DNA of 64,000 bases from Dickeya lacustris (GTDB taxonomy: Bacteria; Pseudomonadota; Gammaproteobacteria; Enterobacterales; Enterobacteriaceae). The notes beneath the pieces were generated by a model. It was not told where the DNA came from. It ran no database searches and was given only the letters and a program-made list of their open reading frames with translations. The position numbers and the translations under genes were made by a program. The stretch spans positions 3,100,001 through 3,164,000 of the forward strand of contig NZ_CP114280.1 of the NCBI RefSeq assembly GCF_029635795.1, given 5' to 3'. Shown here piece by piece: positions 22,462 through 31,892 of this stretch (positions are counted from its first letter, which is position 1; each line of letters opens with the position of its first letter).

Positions 22462-23625
22462 ATGGCTGTAATTAAGATGACCGACTTGGATCTGGCTGGT
22501 AAACGCGTGCTGATCCGTGCGGATCTGAACGTGCCGGTTAAAGATGGCAAAGTGACGTCTGATGCGCGTATCCGCGCTTCCCTGCCGACCATTGAAATCG
22601 CCCTGAAACAGGGTGCCCGTGTGATGGTCACGTCTCATCTGGGTCGCCCGACGGAAGGCGAATACAACGAAGAGTTTTCTCTGTTGCCCGTGGTGAACTA
22701 CCTGAAAGAGCGTCTGTCTTCGCCGGTTCGTCTGGCTAAAGATTACCTGGACGGCGTTGAGGTCGCGGAAGGCGAACTGGTTGTGCTGGAAAACGTGCGC
22801 TTTAACAAAGGCGAGAAGAAAGACGATGAAGTGTTGTCTAAAAAATATGCCGCACTGTGCGACGTATTTGTGATGGACGCATTCGGCACGGCTCACCGCG
22901 CGCAGGCTTCTACTCACGGTGTGGGTAAATTCGCGCCGATCGCCTGTGCCGGCCCGCTGTTGTCTGACGAGCTGGAAGCGTTGGGCAAAGCATTGGGCAA
23001 CCCGGCTCGCCCGATGGTCGCCATCGTCGGTGGTTCAAAAGTATCTACAAAACTGACGGTGCTGGATTCTCTGTCTAAAATCGCTGATCAGCTGATTGTC
23101 GGTGGTGGTATCGCCAACACGTTTGTTGCCGCACAAGGCCACAACGTGGGCAAATCGCTGTATGAAGCTGAACTGATTCCTGAAGCGAAAAAACTGCTGG
23201 AAACCTGTGATATTCCGGTTCCGAGCGACGTGCGCGTAGCAACTGAGTTCTCTGAAACCGCACCGGCGACCCTGAAATCTGTCACTGCGATTAAAGATGA
23301 CGAGCAGATTCTGGATCTGGGCGATGTCTCTGCAGAGCGTCTGGCTGACATCCTGAAAAATGCGAAAACCATTTTGTGGAATGGCCCGGTTGGCGTGTTT
23401 GAGTTCCCGAATTTCCGCAAAGGCACTGAAATCATTGCTCAAGCGATCGCTAACAGCGATGCGTTCTCTATCGCGGGCGGCGGTGACACACTGGCGGCAA
23501 TCGACCTGTTCGGCATTGCCGACAAGATCTCCTATATTTCTACCGGCGGCGGCGCTTTCCTGGAGTTCGTGGAAGGTAAAAAACTGCCTGCTGTGGTGAT
23601 GCTGGAAGAGCGCGCTCGTCAGTAA
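22462..23625 (+). CDS. pgk: Phosphoglycerate kinase
   Basis: 387 residues, as in E. coli. It transfers a phosphate from 1,3-bisphosphoglycerate to ADP. Substrate-binding [11 protein letters not shown] is near residue 20 and [19 protein letters not shown] near 62. The Pgk signature [15 protein letters not shown] lies in the N domain and GGSKVSTKL in the hinge region. The C domain has [12 protein letters not shown] and GGGDTLAAI. It follows epd by 67 bases with AGAGGGTTCACC as ribosome site. Confidence 0.97.
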   Translation: MAVIKMTDLDLAGKRVLIRADLNVPVKDGKVTSDARIRASLPTIEIALKQGARVMVTSHLGRPTEGEYNEEFSLLPVVNYLKERLSSPVRLAKDYLDGVEVAEGELVVLENVRFNKGEKKDDEVLSKKYAALCDVFVMDAFGTAHRAQASTHGVGKFAPIACAGPLLSDELEALGKALGNPARPMVAIVGGSKVSTKLTVLDSLSKIADQLIVGGGIANTFVAAQGHNVGKSLYEAELIPEAKKLLETCDIPVPSDVRVATEFSETAPATLKSVTAIKDDEQILDLGDVSAERLADILKNAKTILWNGPVGVFEFPNFRKGTEIIAQAIANSDAFSIAGGGDTLAAIDLFGIADKISYISTGGGAFLEFVEGKKLPAVVMLEERARQ

Positions 23626-23640
23626 CGACACGGCTGCAAA

Positions 23641-23692
23641 CGTGGGTGATATAGATATCGCCCACGTACTGTTACCTGATGCATCGTCAGGT
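23641..23692 (+). repeat. Two adjacent hairpins after pgk
   Basis: CGTGGGTGATAT-AG-ATATCGCCCACG (23641-23666) is a 12-bp stem with one G-T pair. ACCTGATG-CAT-CGTCAGGT (23674-23692) is a second, with one G-T pair. No T run follows. They may protect the pgk 3' end or separate pgk from fbaA transcription. Confidence 0.65.
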
Positions 23693-23738
23693 AGCAGGCG
23701 TCAGGCACCAATGACGCAACGCCGCACCTGTTAGCGCC

Positions 23739-23876
23739 ATGCGCGACAGGCTGCGGTGGTTTTGCAGTGGTTGTTGTAACCGTCACCGCATGTGCAGTGG
23801 CTGTTACAACAATCATTGTTGCCGTGATAAGCATTGCCCCAGCGTCAATGATTGTCATGGTCTTCATGCATTGTAA
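23739..23876 (+). CDS. Possible cysteine-rich small protein between pgk and fbaA
   Basis: 45 residues from ATG at 23739 to TAA at 23874-23876, with nine Cys and five His. It has two CSGC motifs (FCSGCC and MCSGC) spaced 12 residues apart and later CC, HC and DC. This spacing resembles small metal-binding peptides, but no family is recognised. The two CSGC segments lie on a DNA repeat (TGCAGTGG...). There is no clear ribosome site. The exactly complementary frame on the other strand (23619-23867) is open too, so open frame alone is weak proof. Confidence 0.28.
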   Translation: MRDRLRWFCSGCCNRHRMCSGCYNNHCCRDKHCPSVNDCHGLHAL

Positions 23877-23927
23877 GTAACAGACAGATCTCTAACCCTC
23901 CACGGCCAACGAAACAGGACACGTGAC

Positions 23928-25005
23928 ATGTCTAAAATCTTTGATTTCGTAAAACCTGGTGTCATCACTGGTGATGATGTTCAGAAAGTTTTCGCAGTTG
24001 CCAAAGAAAACCGCTTTGCACTGCCCGCTGTTAACTGCGTCGGTACTGACTCTGTTAACGCTGTCTTAGAAGCCGCAGCCAAAGTGCGCGCGCCGGTTAT
24101 TGTTCAGTTCTCCAACGGCGGCGCTGTTTTTACCGCAGGTAAAGGCCTGAAAGCTGAAGGTCAGCAGGCGGCAATTCTGGGTGCGATTTCCGGTGCTCAT
24201 CATGTCCACCAGATGGCTGAACACTATGGTGTGCCTGTTATTCTGCACACTGACCATTGCGCGAAAAAACTGTTGCCGTGGCTCGATGGCTTGCTGGATG
24301 CCGGTGAAAAACACTTTGCCGCGACCGGTAAACCGCTGTTCTCTTCTCACATGATCGACTTGTCTGAAGAGTCGCTGGAAGAGAATATCGAGATTTGCAG
24401 TAAGTATCTGGCACGTATGGCTAAACTTGGCATGACGCTGGAAATCGAACTGGGTTGCACCGGTGGTGAGGAAGATGGCGTAGACAACAGCCATCTGGAT
24501 AACTCTGCGCTGTATACTCAGCCGGAAGACGTGGCGTACGCTTATGAAAAACTGAGCGCCATTAGCCCGCGTTTCACTATTGCCGCTTCTTTCGGCAACG
24601 TACACGGTGTTTACAAGCCGGGTAACGTACAACTGACGCCAAAAATTCTGCGCAACTCTCAGGAATATGTGTCTGAGAAATTCAACCTGCCGCACAACAG
24701 CCTGGACTTCGTATTCCACGGTGGTTCGGGTTCCTCTGCAGAAGAAATCGCCGAAGCCGTTAGCTACGGTGTGGTGAAAATGAACATCGATACCGATACC
24801 CAGTGGGCAACCTGGGAAGGTATCCTGAATTACTACAAGAAAAATGAAGGCTATCTGCAAGGTCAGTTGGGCAACCCGGAAGGTGACGACAACGCCGAAC
24901 AAAAAATACTATGACCCGCGTGTCTGGCTGCGTGCCGGTCAGGCAAGCATGGTAGCCCGTCTGGAACAGGCGTTTAAAGAACTGAACGCTATCGACGTAC
25001 TCTAA
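23928..25005 (+). pseudogene. fbaA: Fructose-bisphosphate aldolase class II, frameshifted near the 3' end
   Basis: The N-terminal 327 codons match E. coli FbaA (MSKIFDFVKPGVITGDDVQ, ILHTDHCAKKLLPW zinc/substrate region, FGNVHGVYKPGNVQLTP, VFHGGSGSSAEEI, MNIDTDTQWATWEG). The frame then reaches a stop at 24912-24914. The missing C-terminus, KYYDPRVWLRAGQAS...FKELNAIDVL, is intact in the next frame up to TAA at 25003-25005. Removing one A from the six at 24901-24906 restores a 358-residue protein, one shorter than E. coli. The gene is essential in E. coli, so either a sequence error or a shortened active enzyme is likely. Confidence 0.85.
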
Positions 25006-25041
25006 GTACCGACCAAATCATTATCGACCTGATAATTTGAC

Positions 25042-25062
25042 TAAGGCTCCTGCGGGAGCCTT
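25042..25062 (+). terminator. Terminator after fbaA
   Basis: TAAGGCTCC-TGC-GGGAGCCTTA stem followed by ATTTTAT, about 40 bases beyond the restored fbaA stop. Confidence 0.8.
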
Positions 25063-25102
25063 AATTTTATCTGCGTATCAAACAACCCAACGGGAGTGAA
25101 TA

Positions 25103-25988
25103 ATGGAAGAGTTGAATGTCACTGAAAGTATGGGCCGTTTACACACCTGGCTGGTAGATAACCAGCATGTGTTACTGCAATACGCGGTCAACATGATTGC
25201 GTCATTAATGATTTTGTTCGCTGGAATGGTGGCTGCTCGTGTGGTGGGCAACACGCTTAACCGCCTGATGACGGGGCGAGGCATTGATGCAACCGTCGCT
25301 GATTTTCTCTCGGCTCTGGTGCGTTATGGTGTCATTGCCTTTACTCTGATTGCCGCATTGAGCCGGGTTGGCGTGCAGACGGCATCAATTATTGGCCGTA
25401 CTGGGTGCGGCGGGTTTGGCCGTCGGTTTAGCGCTACAAGGGTCATTATCTAACTTCGCTGCCGGTGTATTGCTGGTGGTGTTTCGGCCATTTCGCATTG
25501 GGGAGTTTGTCGATCTCGGCGGAATTAGCGGGACGGTTATCCAGATTCAGATTTTTTCTACCACGCTTCGCACGGCGGATGGGAAAATTATTGTAGTGCC
25601 AAATGGTAAAATTATCGCCGGTAATATTATCAACAGTTCCCGTGAGCCCGATCGACGCACTGAGATTGTCGTTAGCGTAGCCTATGATGCTGATATCGAT
25701 GTGGTAAAAAAAGTGTTGGGTGATATCGTAGCGGCAGATAAGCGCATTCAGCATGAGAAAGATGTGATTATCCGGCTCAACGAAATGGGTGCCTCTTCGC
25801 TGAACTTTATTGTCAGAGTTTGGACAACAAACGGTGATGCGACGACGGTGTATTGGGATCTGCTGGAAAACTTTAAACGGGCGTTGGATCAACACCGTAT
25901 CGGCATTCCTTATCCGCAAATGGATGTGCATTTACATCATGCCACCCCTTCTGCACAGTCCGGCTCATCGAATGCACCCACACGATAA
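25103..25988 (+). pseudogene. mscS: Small-conductance mechanosensitive channel MscS, frameshifted
   Basis: Codons 25103-25393 give the MscS N-terminus and first two membrane segments ([28 protein letters not shown]). The third membrane helix with its glycine/alanine pattern ([20 protein letters not shown]) continues in the next frame to the stop at 25986-25988. One extra G at 25394-25395 (ATTGGCCG instead of ATTGCCG) explains the break. The restored protein has about 294 residues versus 286 in E. coli. As given, the channel cannot be made whole. Confidence 0.85.
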
Positions 25989-26120
25989 TGCGTGATTGAT
26001 GTCCACCCTGTTGCACGTGCAGGGTGGTTTCTCCTGTTGCATCAAATAAAACGCTGTTTCATGATGTTTCATCAGTCTGAGTTGGATGTTCTGACTGATG
26101 CGATGAGAGGAAAATCAGAC

Positions 26121-26939
26121 GTGATAAATGAACAGAGCAAGGATGAAGAGGGGAAAGCGGGAAAACCGCTGGGTAGTCAAAGTTTATTTCGTGGTTTGCA
26201 ACTGATCGAAATTTTAAGCGATTACCCAAACGGGTGCCCGCTGGCACGGATTGCCGAGCTCGCTTGCATGAATAAAAGTACCGTTCACCGTTTATTACAG
26301 GGGCTGGCCGGATGTGGATATGTCACCCCTGCCCAGCAACCCGGCAGTTATCGCCTGACCACCAAATTTATTGCCGTGGGGCAAAAGGCGTTATCGTCAC
26401 TCAATGTCCTGCATGTTGCGGCACCGCATCTGGAAGCGTTGAATTTGAACGTGGGGGAGACAGTAAATTTTTCAACCCGCGAAGATGACCATGCCATTTT
26501 GATTTATAAGCTGGAGCCGACGACAGGAATGATGCGCACGCGCGCGTATATCGGTCAGCATATGCCATTACACAGCTCTGCGATGGGGAAGATCTTCATG
26601 GCCTATGGCGCAGAAGATTATCCTGGCGAATATTGGCAAACCCATCATCATTTGATTCGCCCACTGACGGCAAACACCATCATTGAGCTCGACAGAATGG
26701 AGCAGGAACTGGCGGAGATTCGTCACCATGGCCTGGCGATGGATCGCGAAGAAAATGAGCTTGGGGTGTCTTGTGTTTCCGCTCCGGTGTTTGATATTCA
26801 GCAACGGGTGGCGTATGCCGTTTCTATTTCATTGTCGATGGCGCGTTTACAGCAAATCGGCATGGCTGCGTTGGTTACGCCTTTGCGTGAAACGGCACAG
26901 CATATCTCGCGTGAATTAGGGTTTATTCCTTCGCTTTGA
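26121..26939 (+). CDS. plaR: IclR-family regulator similar to YiaJ/PlaR
   Basis: The conserved region starts at residue SQSLFRGLQLIEILSDYPNG. The N-terminal winged helix-turn-helix has NKSTVHRLLQGLAGCGYV. The C-terminal IclR effector domain has SAMGKIFMAYG and MDREENELGVSCVSAPVFDI. Similarity to E. coli YiaJ (PlaR), regulator of a plant-sugar/ascorbate-type operon, is high over the whole length. I choose GTG at 26121 (ribosome site AGAGGA); ATG at 26103 is an alternative. The target genes are not next to it. The gene occupies the position of argO in E. coli. Confidence 0.82.
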   Translation: MINEQSKDEEGKAGKPLGSQSLFRGLQLIEILSDYPNGCPLARIAELACMNKSTVHRLLQGLAGCGYVTPAQQPGSYRLTTKFIAVGQKALSSLNVLHVAAPHLEALNLNVGETVNFSTREDDHAILIYKLEPTTGMMRTRAYIGQHMPLHSSAMGKIFMAYGAEDYPGEYWQTHHHLIRPLTANTIIELDRMEQELAEIRHHGLAMDREENELGVSCVSAPVFDIQQRVAYAVSISLSMARLQQIGMAALVTPLRETAQHISRELGFIPSL

Positions 26940-27079
26940 CGAGTCTATGCCGGGCGACGGCAGCATGCTGTTGCTACGATTCTGACCCTTTGGGGTAGGT
27001 ATTCTCGGATATTTGCCTATATTGAGAATAGCCTGACTTGGTTAGGCTTTATCTCTCAACCAAATTCAAAGGGGATAAC

Positions 27080-27808
27080 GTGAAGCTGAATGTTTGGGTA
27101 CGAGCAGCCCTGATAGGGCTGGGGTTCGGCTGTGCATCCGCGCTGGCGGGCTATGAGTTACCTAACGGGCCGCATGTGGTGACGTCTGGCGCAGCCAGCG
27201 TTGAGGCGATGCCGGATATTGCGCGGCTGGCGATTGAAGTGAGTGTTTCGTCCAAGGAGGCTGCCGATGCGAAAAAACAGGTGGATGAGCGGGTTGCCCA
27301 ATACTTCACCTTTCTGGACAAGAGCGGGATTGATAAAAAAGACATCAATGCCGCTAATTTACGCACGCAGCCTGAATATGACTATTTGAAGAATGGCAGC
27401 TCGGTGCTGAAAGGCTATCGCGCCGTGCGTCAGGTTGAAGTGACGGTGCGCCAACTGGATAAACTGAATGAATTGCTTGATGGCGCGTTAAAAACCGGCC
27501 TGAATGAAATCCATACGGTAGAACTCGGGGTTTCTCATCCAGAGGTGTATCGTGAACAGGCGCGGAAAAAAGCGATAGAGCAGGCAACGCAGCAGGCGCA
27601 ATCGCTGGCTGCCGGGTTCAATACGGCTTTAGGGCCGATTTATAGCATTCGCTATCATGTTGCTAATTATCAGCCAACACCGGTTGCGCGTATGTTTAAA
27701 GCCGCAGACAGGGCTGCACCGGTAGAGGTTTCGCAAACCTATGAGCAACAGGCTATCCATTTCGATGATCAGGTTGATGTGGTATTTGAATTACAGCGCA
27801 CGCCCTGA
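27080..27808 (+). CDS. yggE: SIMPL domain protein YggE, exported
   Basis: 242 residues from GTG at 27080, with GGGG upstream. The N-terminus is a signal peptide (ALIGLGFGCASALA) followed by YELPNGPHVVTSGAASVEA. The SIMPL/DUF541 domain (VKLNV..., LRTQPEYDY, GYRAVRQVEVTVRQLDKLN, QAQSLAAGFNT) matches E. coli YggE. That protein lowers oxidative-stress damage by an unknown route. It is convergent with argP, and a hairpin lies between them at 27819-27840. Confidence 0.92.
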   Translation: MKLNVWVRAALIGLGFGCASALAGYELPNGPHVVTSGAASVEAMPDIARLAIEVSVSSKEAADAKKQVDERVAQYFTFLDKSGIDKKDINAANLRTQPEYDYLKNGSSVLKGYRAVRQVEVTVRQLDKLNELLDGALKTGLNEIHTVELGVSHPEVYREQARKKAIEQATQQAQSLAAGFNTALGPIYSIRYHVANYQPTPVARMFKAADRAAPVEVSQTYEQQAIHFDDQVDVVFELQRTP

Positions 27809-27844
27809 TCGTGCGGACGGTGCCCCACTCGCGGGGCGCCAGCC

Positions 27845-28738
27845 TTAGGATTGACGCAGCACCTGACGCCCGTGACTGAGCAGCGCGTCCGTTACCTGTC
27901 GCATCATTCTGCTTTCCGGGGCGAAACGGTGCCAATACAGCATCCGGCGCTGGAATAACCCCGGCGTCAGGTCGATGAGCTCACCATTCGCGAGTTCTTT
28001 TTCGATTTGCAAATGTGGAATCATGCAACAGGTAGTGCCCTGACGTGCAAGTTGCACAAATGCCTCTGATGAATTGACGATATGGCAAGGAACACTGCCC
28101 GGCGGTAAGTCAAAATTCTGCTGTAAAAATGCCTGATGCATGTCGTCAAGGTGGTCGAACGCGACGGCTGGCGCGCGCAACAAGGCTGAACGCGTTACGC
28201 CGTTCGGGAAATAGCGGTTGGCAAAATCCGGTGAGGCGACGAACAGGTAGTCGAGCGCGCCCAGTTTATCAACCAGACAACTCGGTAACGGCTGTGGCTG
28301 AATACTCACCGCACCGACCACTTCGCCACGGCGCAGGCGTTCCTGAGTGCGGGTTTCATCTTCAACCTGTAAATTCAGTCGGATAGGCGAATCGACCAGT
28401 ACCGGCTGTAGCGCAGGTAGCAGCCAGGTCGCGAGGCTGTCGGCGTTGACGGCCAGCGACAGCAACAGCGGCGTCTCACTGCTGTTTTCATTCCCCAGCC
28501 ACTCTTCTTCCAGCAATTCCACTTGATGTAACAGCGCCAACAGTTTCTGGCCTTGCTCGGTCGGGCGTGGCGGAATGGTTCTTACCAACAGCGGCTGGCC
28601 GAACAGGTTCTCCAGCTGTTTTATACGCTGAGAGACGGCGGACTGAGTAATACAAAGTTTTTGTGCCGCGCGTTCAAAGCCGCGCTCACGGATCACGGCG
28701 TCCAGCGCCTGAAGCGTGCGATAGTCCGGGCGTTTCAT
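27845..28738 (-). CDS. argP: LysR-type regulator ArgP (IciA)
   Basis: 297 residues from ATG at 28736-28738 ([20 protein letters not shown]). ArgP responds to lysine and arginine and, in E. coli, activates the arginine exporter gene argO and several lysine-related genes. The helix-turn-helix is [20 protein letters not shown] and the effector domain follows. Identity to E. coli is very high. It is divergent from rpiA, with about 200 bases between. Its classic target argO is absent at this locus. Confidence 0.97.
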   Translation of the reverse strand: MKRPDYRTLQALDAVIRERGFERAAQKLCITQSAVSQRIKQLENLFGQPLLVRTIPPRPTEQGQKLLALLHQVELLEEEWLGNENSSETPLLLSLAVNADSLATWLLPALQPVLVDSPIRLNLQVEDETRTQERLRRGEVVGAVSIQPQPLPSCLVDKLGALDYLFVASPDFANRYFPNGVTRSALLRAPAVAFDHLDDMHQAFLQQNFDLPPGSVPCHIVNSSEAFVQLARQGTTCCMIPHLQIEKELANGELIDLTPGLFQRRMLYWHRFAPESRMMRQVTDALLSHGRQVLRQS

Positions 28739-28941
28739 GGAGATGAGTATTCCTTTGCGTAAAAACCATTTTGGCAATATGCCACATTTTTGTGAGGCAT
28801 CGCCGAAAAAATCACATCATTTGGCGTATTTATACCTAAATACCGCTTACCGCCAGCGACAAAAGCCCCCTTTTACCGCAGCCATGTTTTATAACTACGC
28901 ACACGTTTTCGTCGCTATTTTCCCACAGGCATAAACACACT

Positions 28942-29616
28942 ATGACGCAGGATGAACTGAAAAAAGCCGTTGGCTGGGCTGCACTCGATTTTGTTCGCCC
29001 CGGCACTATTGTTGGCGTTGGTACGGGGTCTACCGCCGCGCATTTTATTGACGCGCTGGGTTCTATCAAACATCAAATCGAGGGGGCGGTTTCCAGCTCG
29101 GATGCCTCTACCGCGAAACTAAAAAGCCTGGGTATTCCGGTTTTTGACTGTAACGATGTGGATGTGCTGGATGTCTACGTTGATGGCGCAGATGAGATAA
29201 ACCCTCAGATGCAGATGATTAAGGGCGGTGGCGCTGCATTAACGCGTGAAAAAATTGTTGCCTCGATAGCCCGCCAGTTTATCTGCATTGTGGACGCTTC
29301 CAAGCAAGTCGAGGTATTGGGGCGTTTCCCATTACCGGTAGAGGTGATTCCCATGGCGCGTGCGTCTGTTGCTCGCGAGTTGACAATACTCGGTGGACGG
29401 CCCGTTTATCGCGAAGGGGTGTTGACCGATAACGGCAATATTATTCTGGATGTCCATGATATGGATTTGTCGCATGCTGCTGCAATGGAAGACCGAATTA
29501 ACGGCATTGCGGGGGTTGTTACCGTCGGGTTGTTTGCAAATCGCGGCGCTGATGTGGCGCTGGTTGGAACGGCTGATGGCGTGAAAACCGTCCGACTGAA
29601 GTCACGCGCAGGTTAA
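28942..29616 (+). CDS. rpiA: Ribose-5-phosphate isomerase A
   Basis: 224 residues. It interconverts ribulose 5-phosphate and ribose 5-phosphate. The phosphate loop [12 protein letters not shown] is near residue 26. The catalytic block has DGADEINPQ and [12 protein letters not shown] near residues 80-100. The C-terminus [20 protein letters not shown] matches E. coli. A terminator follows. Together with tktA and talB in this window it covers the non-oxidative pentose phosphate steps. Confidence 0.96.
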   Translation: MTQDELKKAVGWAALDFVRPGTIVGVGTGSTAAHFIDALGSIKHQIEGAVSSSDASTAKLKSLGIPVFDCNDVDVLDVYVDGADEINPQMQMIKGGGAALTREKIVASIARQFICIVDASKQVEVLGRFPLPVEVIPMARASVARELTILGGRPVYREGVLTDNGNIILDVHDMDLSHAAAMEDRINGIAGVVTVGLFANRGADVALVGTADGVKTVRLKSRAG

Positions 29617-29925
29617 TCTCGTCACAGCCCGTGACGCACACCCATCCGGCCGCTGAACACAGCCGCCGGATTTTTTTATCTAAAAAATCTGGCTTTTCAT
29701 AACGGCTCAATTTTGGTACTTAATATTAGCTTTTCTTATTTCGTATCATTCCTGTGTGGTTCACTGAAGGGTTGGCAGTATTTTTTGCCGTGAAACGGTT
29801 ACTACGAGGCATTACCGGAAGATAGGCAGGCAATCGTTTGTATTGCCGAGTGCGTATTTTTTGTTATGTTTGCACAGACTGGTTTTTGAACCGTCGCATC
29901 TGAAGTCTGAAAATAAGGTCGGGAA
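29617..29925. other. rpiA-serA intergenic region
   Basis: 309 bases with the rpiA terminator and AT-rich promoter-like sequence before serA. I see no gene here. Confidence 0.5.
29644..29677 (+). terminator. Terminator after rpiA
   Basis: ATCCGGC (29644-29650) pairs with GCCGGAT (29665-29671), followed by a run of T. Confidence 0.75.
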
Positions 29926-31158
29926 ATGGCAAAGGTATCACTGGAAAAAGACAAGATTAAGTTCCTGTTGCTGGAAGGGGTTCACCCGAACGCGCTGGAA
30001 AATCTGCGCGCAGCGGGTTACACCAATATTGAATATCACAAAGGCGCGCTGGACACGGAAGCGCTAAAAGCATCGATTCGTGATGCGCATTTTGTGGGGA
30101 TTCGTTCGCGTACTCATCTTACAGAAGAAATTTTCGCTGCCGCAGAGAAGCTGGTTGCCGTCGGGTGTTTCTGCATTGGTACGAACCAGGTTGATTTAGC
30201 CGCAGCGACCAAGCGTGGTATCCCGGTTTTCAACGCACCTTTTTCCAATACCCGTTCCGTTGCCGAGTTGGTGATAGGCGAACTGCTGTTGCTGTTGCGC
30301 GGTGTGCCGGCTGCTAACGCCAAAGCTCATCGCGGCGTGTGGCATAAACAAGCCGTAGGTTGTTTCGAAGCGCGTGGCAAAAAGCTTGGGATCATCGGTT
30401 ATGGGCATATAGGTACACAATTAGGCATTCTGGCCGAAAGCCTGGGGATGTATGTCTATTTCTATGATATTGAAAGCAAATTGCCATTAGGTAATGCCCA
30501 GCAGGTACGCCATCTGTCTGATTTGCTGAACATGAGCGATGTTGTCAGTCTGCATGTGCCGGAAACCGACAGTACGCAAAATATGATTGGCGCTAATGAA
30601 CTGGCGCTGATGAAGCCGGGTGCCATTCTTATCAACGCCTCCCGTGGTACTGTAGTGGATATCCCGGCCCTGAGCGACGCATTGACCAGCAAGCACCTGT
30701 CTGGCGCAGCGATTGATGTGTTCCCACAAGAGCCTGCCACCAACGCAGACCCGTTCCTGTCACCGTTGTGTGAATTCGATAACGTCATCCTGACGCCACA
30801 TATCGGTGGTTCGACGGAAGAAGCGCAGGTCAACATCGGTGATGAAGTCGCCGGAAAACTGGCGAAATATTCGGACAATGGTTCCACCTTGTCAGCGGTT
30901 AACTTCCCTGAAGTTTCATTACCTGCGCATGGCGATCGGGCTAGCCGTCTGTTGCATATCCATGAAAATCGACCGGGTATCATGACGCAGATTAACCATA
31001 TCTTTGCAGAACAGGGCATTAACATTGCCGCGCAGTATCTGCAAACCAGCCCGGAAATCGGCTACGTGGTAATCGATGTAGAAACGGATGGCGCAGACAC
31101 CGCATTACAGCTGATGAAGTCCATTCCTGGTACTATTCGCGCCCGCTTGCTCTATTAA
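29926..31158 (+). CDS. serA: D-3-phosphoglycerate dehydrogenase
   Basis: 410 residues, as in E. coli. It makes 3-phosphohydroxypyruvate, the first step of serine synthesis. The NAD motif GIIGYGHIGTQLG is near residue 158. The catalytic Arg-Glu-His set lies in NASRGTVVDI, the following Glu, and LTPHIGGST. The C-terminal ACT domain (HENRPGIMTQINHIF) gives feedback inhibition by serine. It is preceded by GGTCGGGAA as ribosome site. Confidence 0.97.
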   Translation: MAKVSLEKDKIKFLLLEGVHPNALENLRAAGYTNIEYHKGALDTEALKASIRDAHFVGIRSRTHLTEEIFAAAEKLVAVGCFCIGTNQVDLAAATKRGIPVFNAPFSNTRSVAELVIGELLLLLRGVPAANAKAHRGVWHKQAVGCFEARGKKLGIIGYGHIGTQLGILAESLGMYVYFYDIESKLPLGNAQQVRHLSDLLNMSDVVSLHVPETDSTQNMIGANELALMKPGAILINASRGTVVDIPALSDALTSKHLSGAAIDVFPQEPATNADPFLSPLCEFDNVILTPHIGGSTEEAQVNIGDEVAGKLAKYSDNGSTLSAVNFPEVSLPAHGDRASRLLHIHENRPGIMTQINHIFAEQGINIAAQYLQTSPEIGYVVIDVETDGADTALQLMKSIPGTIRARLLY

Positions 31159-31195
31159 GCGTCAGTGATGTGCTGCCCCCGTAGCGGGGCGCAGC

Positions 31196-31225
31196 AAAAA
31201 GCCAGCCTGATAACGGCTGGCTTTT
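31196..31225 (+). terminator. Terminator after serA
   Basis: AAAAAGCCAGCC and GGCTGGCTTTTT form a strong stem. A weaker hairpin (31171-31196) precedes it. Confidence 0.9.
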
Positions 31226-31892
31226 TATTGTTTGCAATATGGCGAATATAACCGAATACACGCCCTCTTATCACTGCGCATTGAAGACATACATATCTTA
31301 TTATCATCAACCACTTGCTTACGATAAGGGTATGAACGACGCACTTTAGGCGTATTTTTTTACTTTTTTTGCCTGCCGTCAGTGAGCCGCTATTTACGCG
31401 CACAATCAGCGAATTTAGTGCTGCCGCACAATGTTTTATGACAACGGTTACGATAATTTTAGGCAATTACATTATTTTAATTCTCAGAATGAGATCGCAC
31501 ACAAGGAACCGGATGATTTGTACTGTCCACTCATCCACCGTGCATGATAAAGTTATAACCGCTTTTCTTTTTTAAAGAAACGACAAAATAATTAAATTGA
31601 AATATTGTTTCGTTTTTCCTGGTTGACGTGTTTTGTGACGCATTCGATAACCGGTCGTGGCGTCGTTACCGTCACGTTTTCTCAGGAAATGCTGTATGTG
31701 GCAGCGCTACTTTATATGACATTCATTCTCGTTACCCAAATGCGGCGGCCGCCGTCAGTCAGATGGGGTATGCCATCAGGCAGGCCAGCGGAAGCCACAT
31801 CAGGGGGGCGTGAAGTGTTACAGGTATACGTGCTTTCGCTGCTGATGGCAGCGGAAGTGATTAGCATCTCGTGGTGAAAGTGAGAAATCAGA
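31226..31892. other. Long AT-rich region before the chemoreceptor gene
   Basis: About 670 bases with lower GC than its surroundings. A 90-codon frame (31605-31877) lacks a ribosome site and family signal. I see no convincing flagellar sigma-28 promoter. It lies at the break between the serA block and the ettA block. Confidence 0.5.

Noticed and set aside
24066..24902. Open frame of 278 codons antisense to fbaA
   Set aside because: Shadow frame with no family match and no ribosome site.
31605..31877. 90-codon frame before the chemoreceptor gene
   Set aside because: Non-ATG start, no ribosome site, no domain; ends with overlap-free AT-rich sequence.
31480..31892. Flagellar sigma-28 promoter for the chemoreceptor
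   Set aside because: TAAA-like elements occur, but none has a GCCGATAA partner at the right distance.
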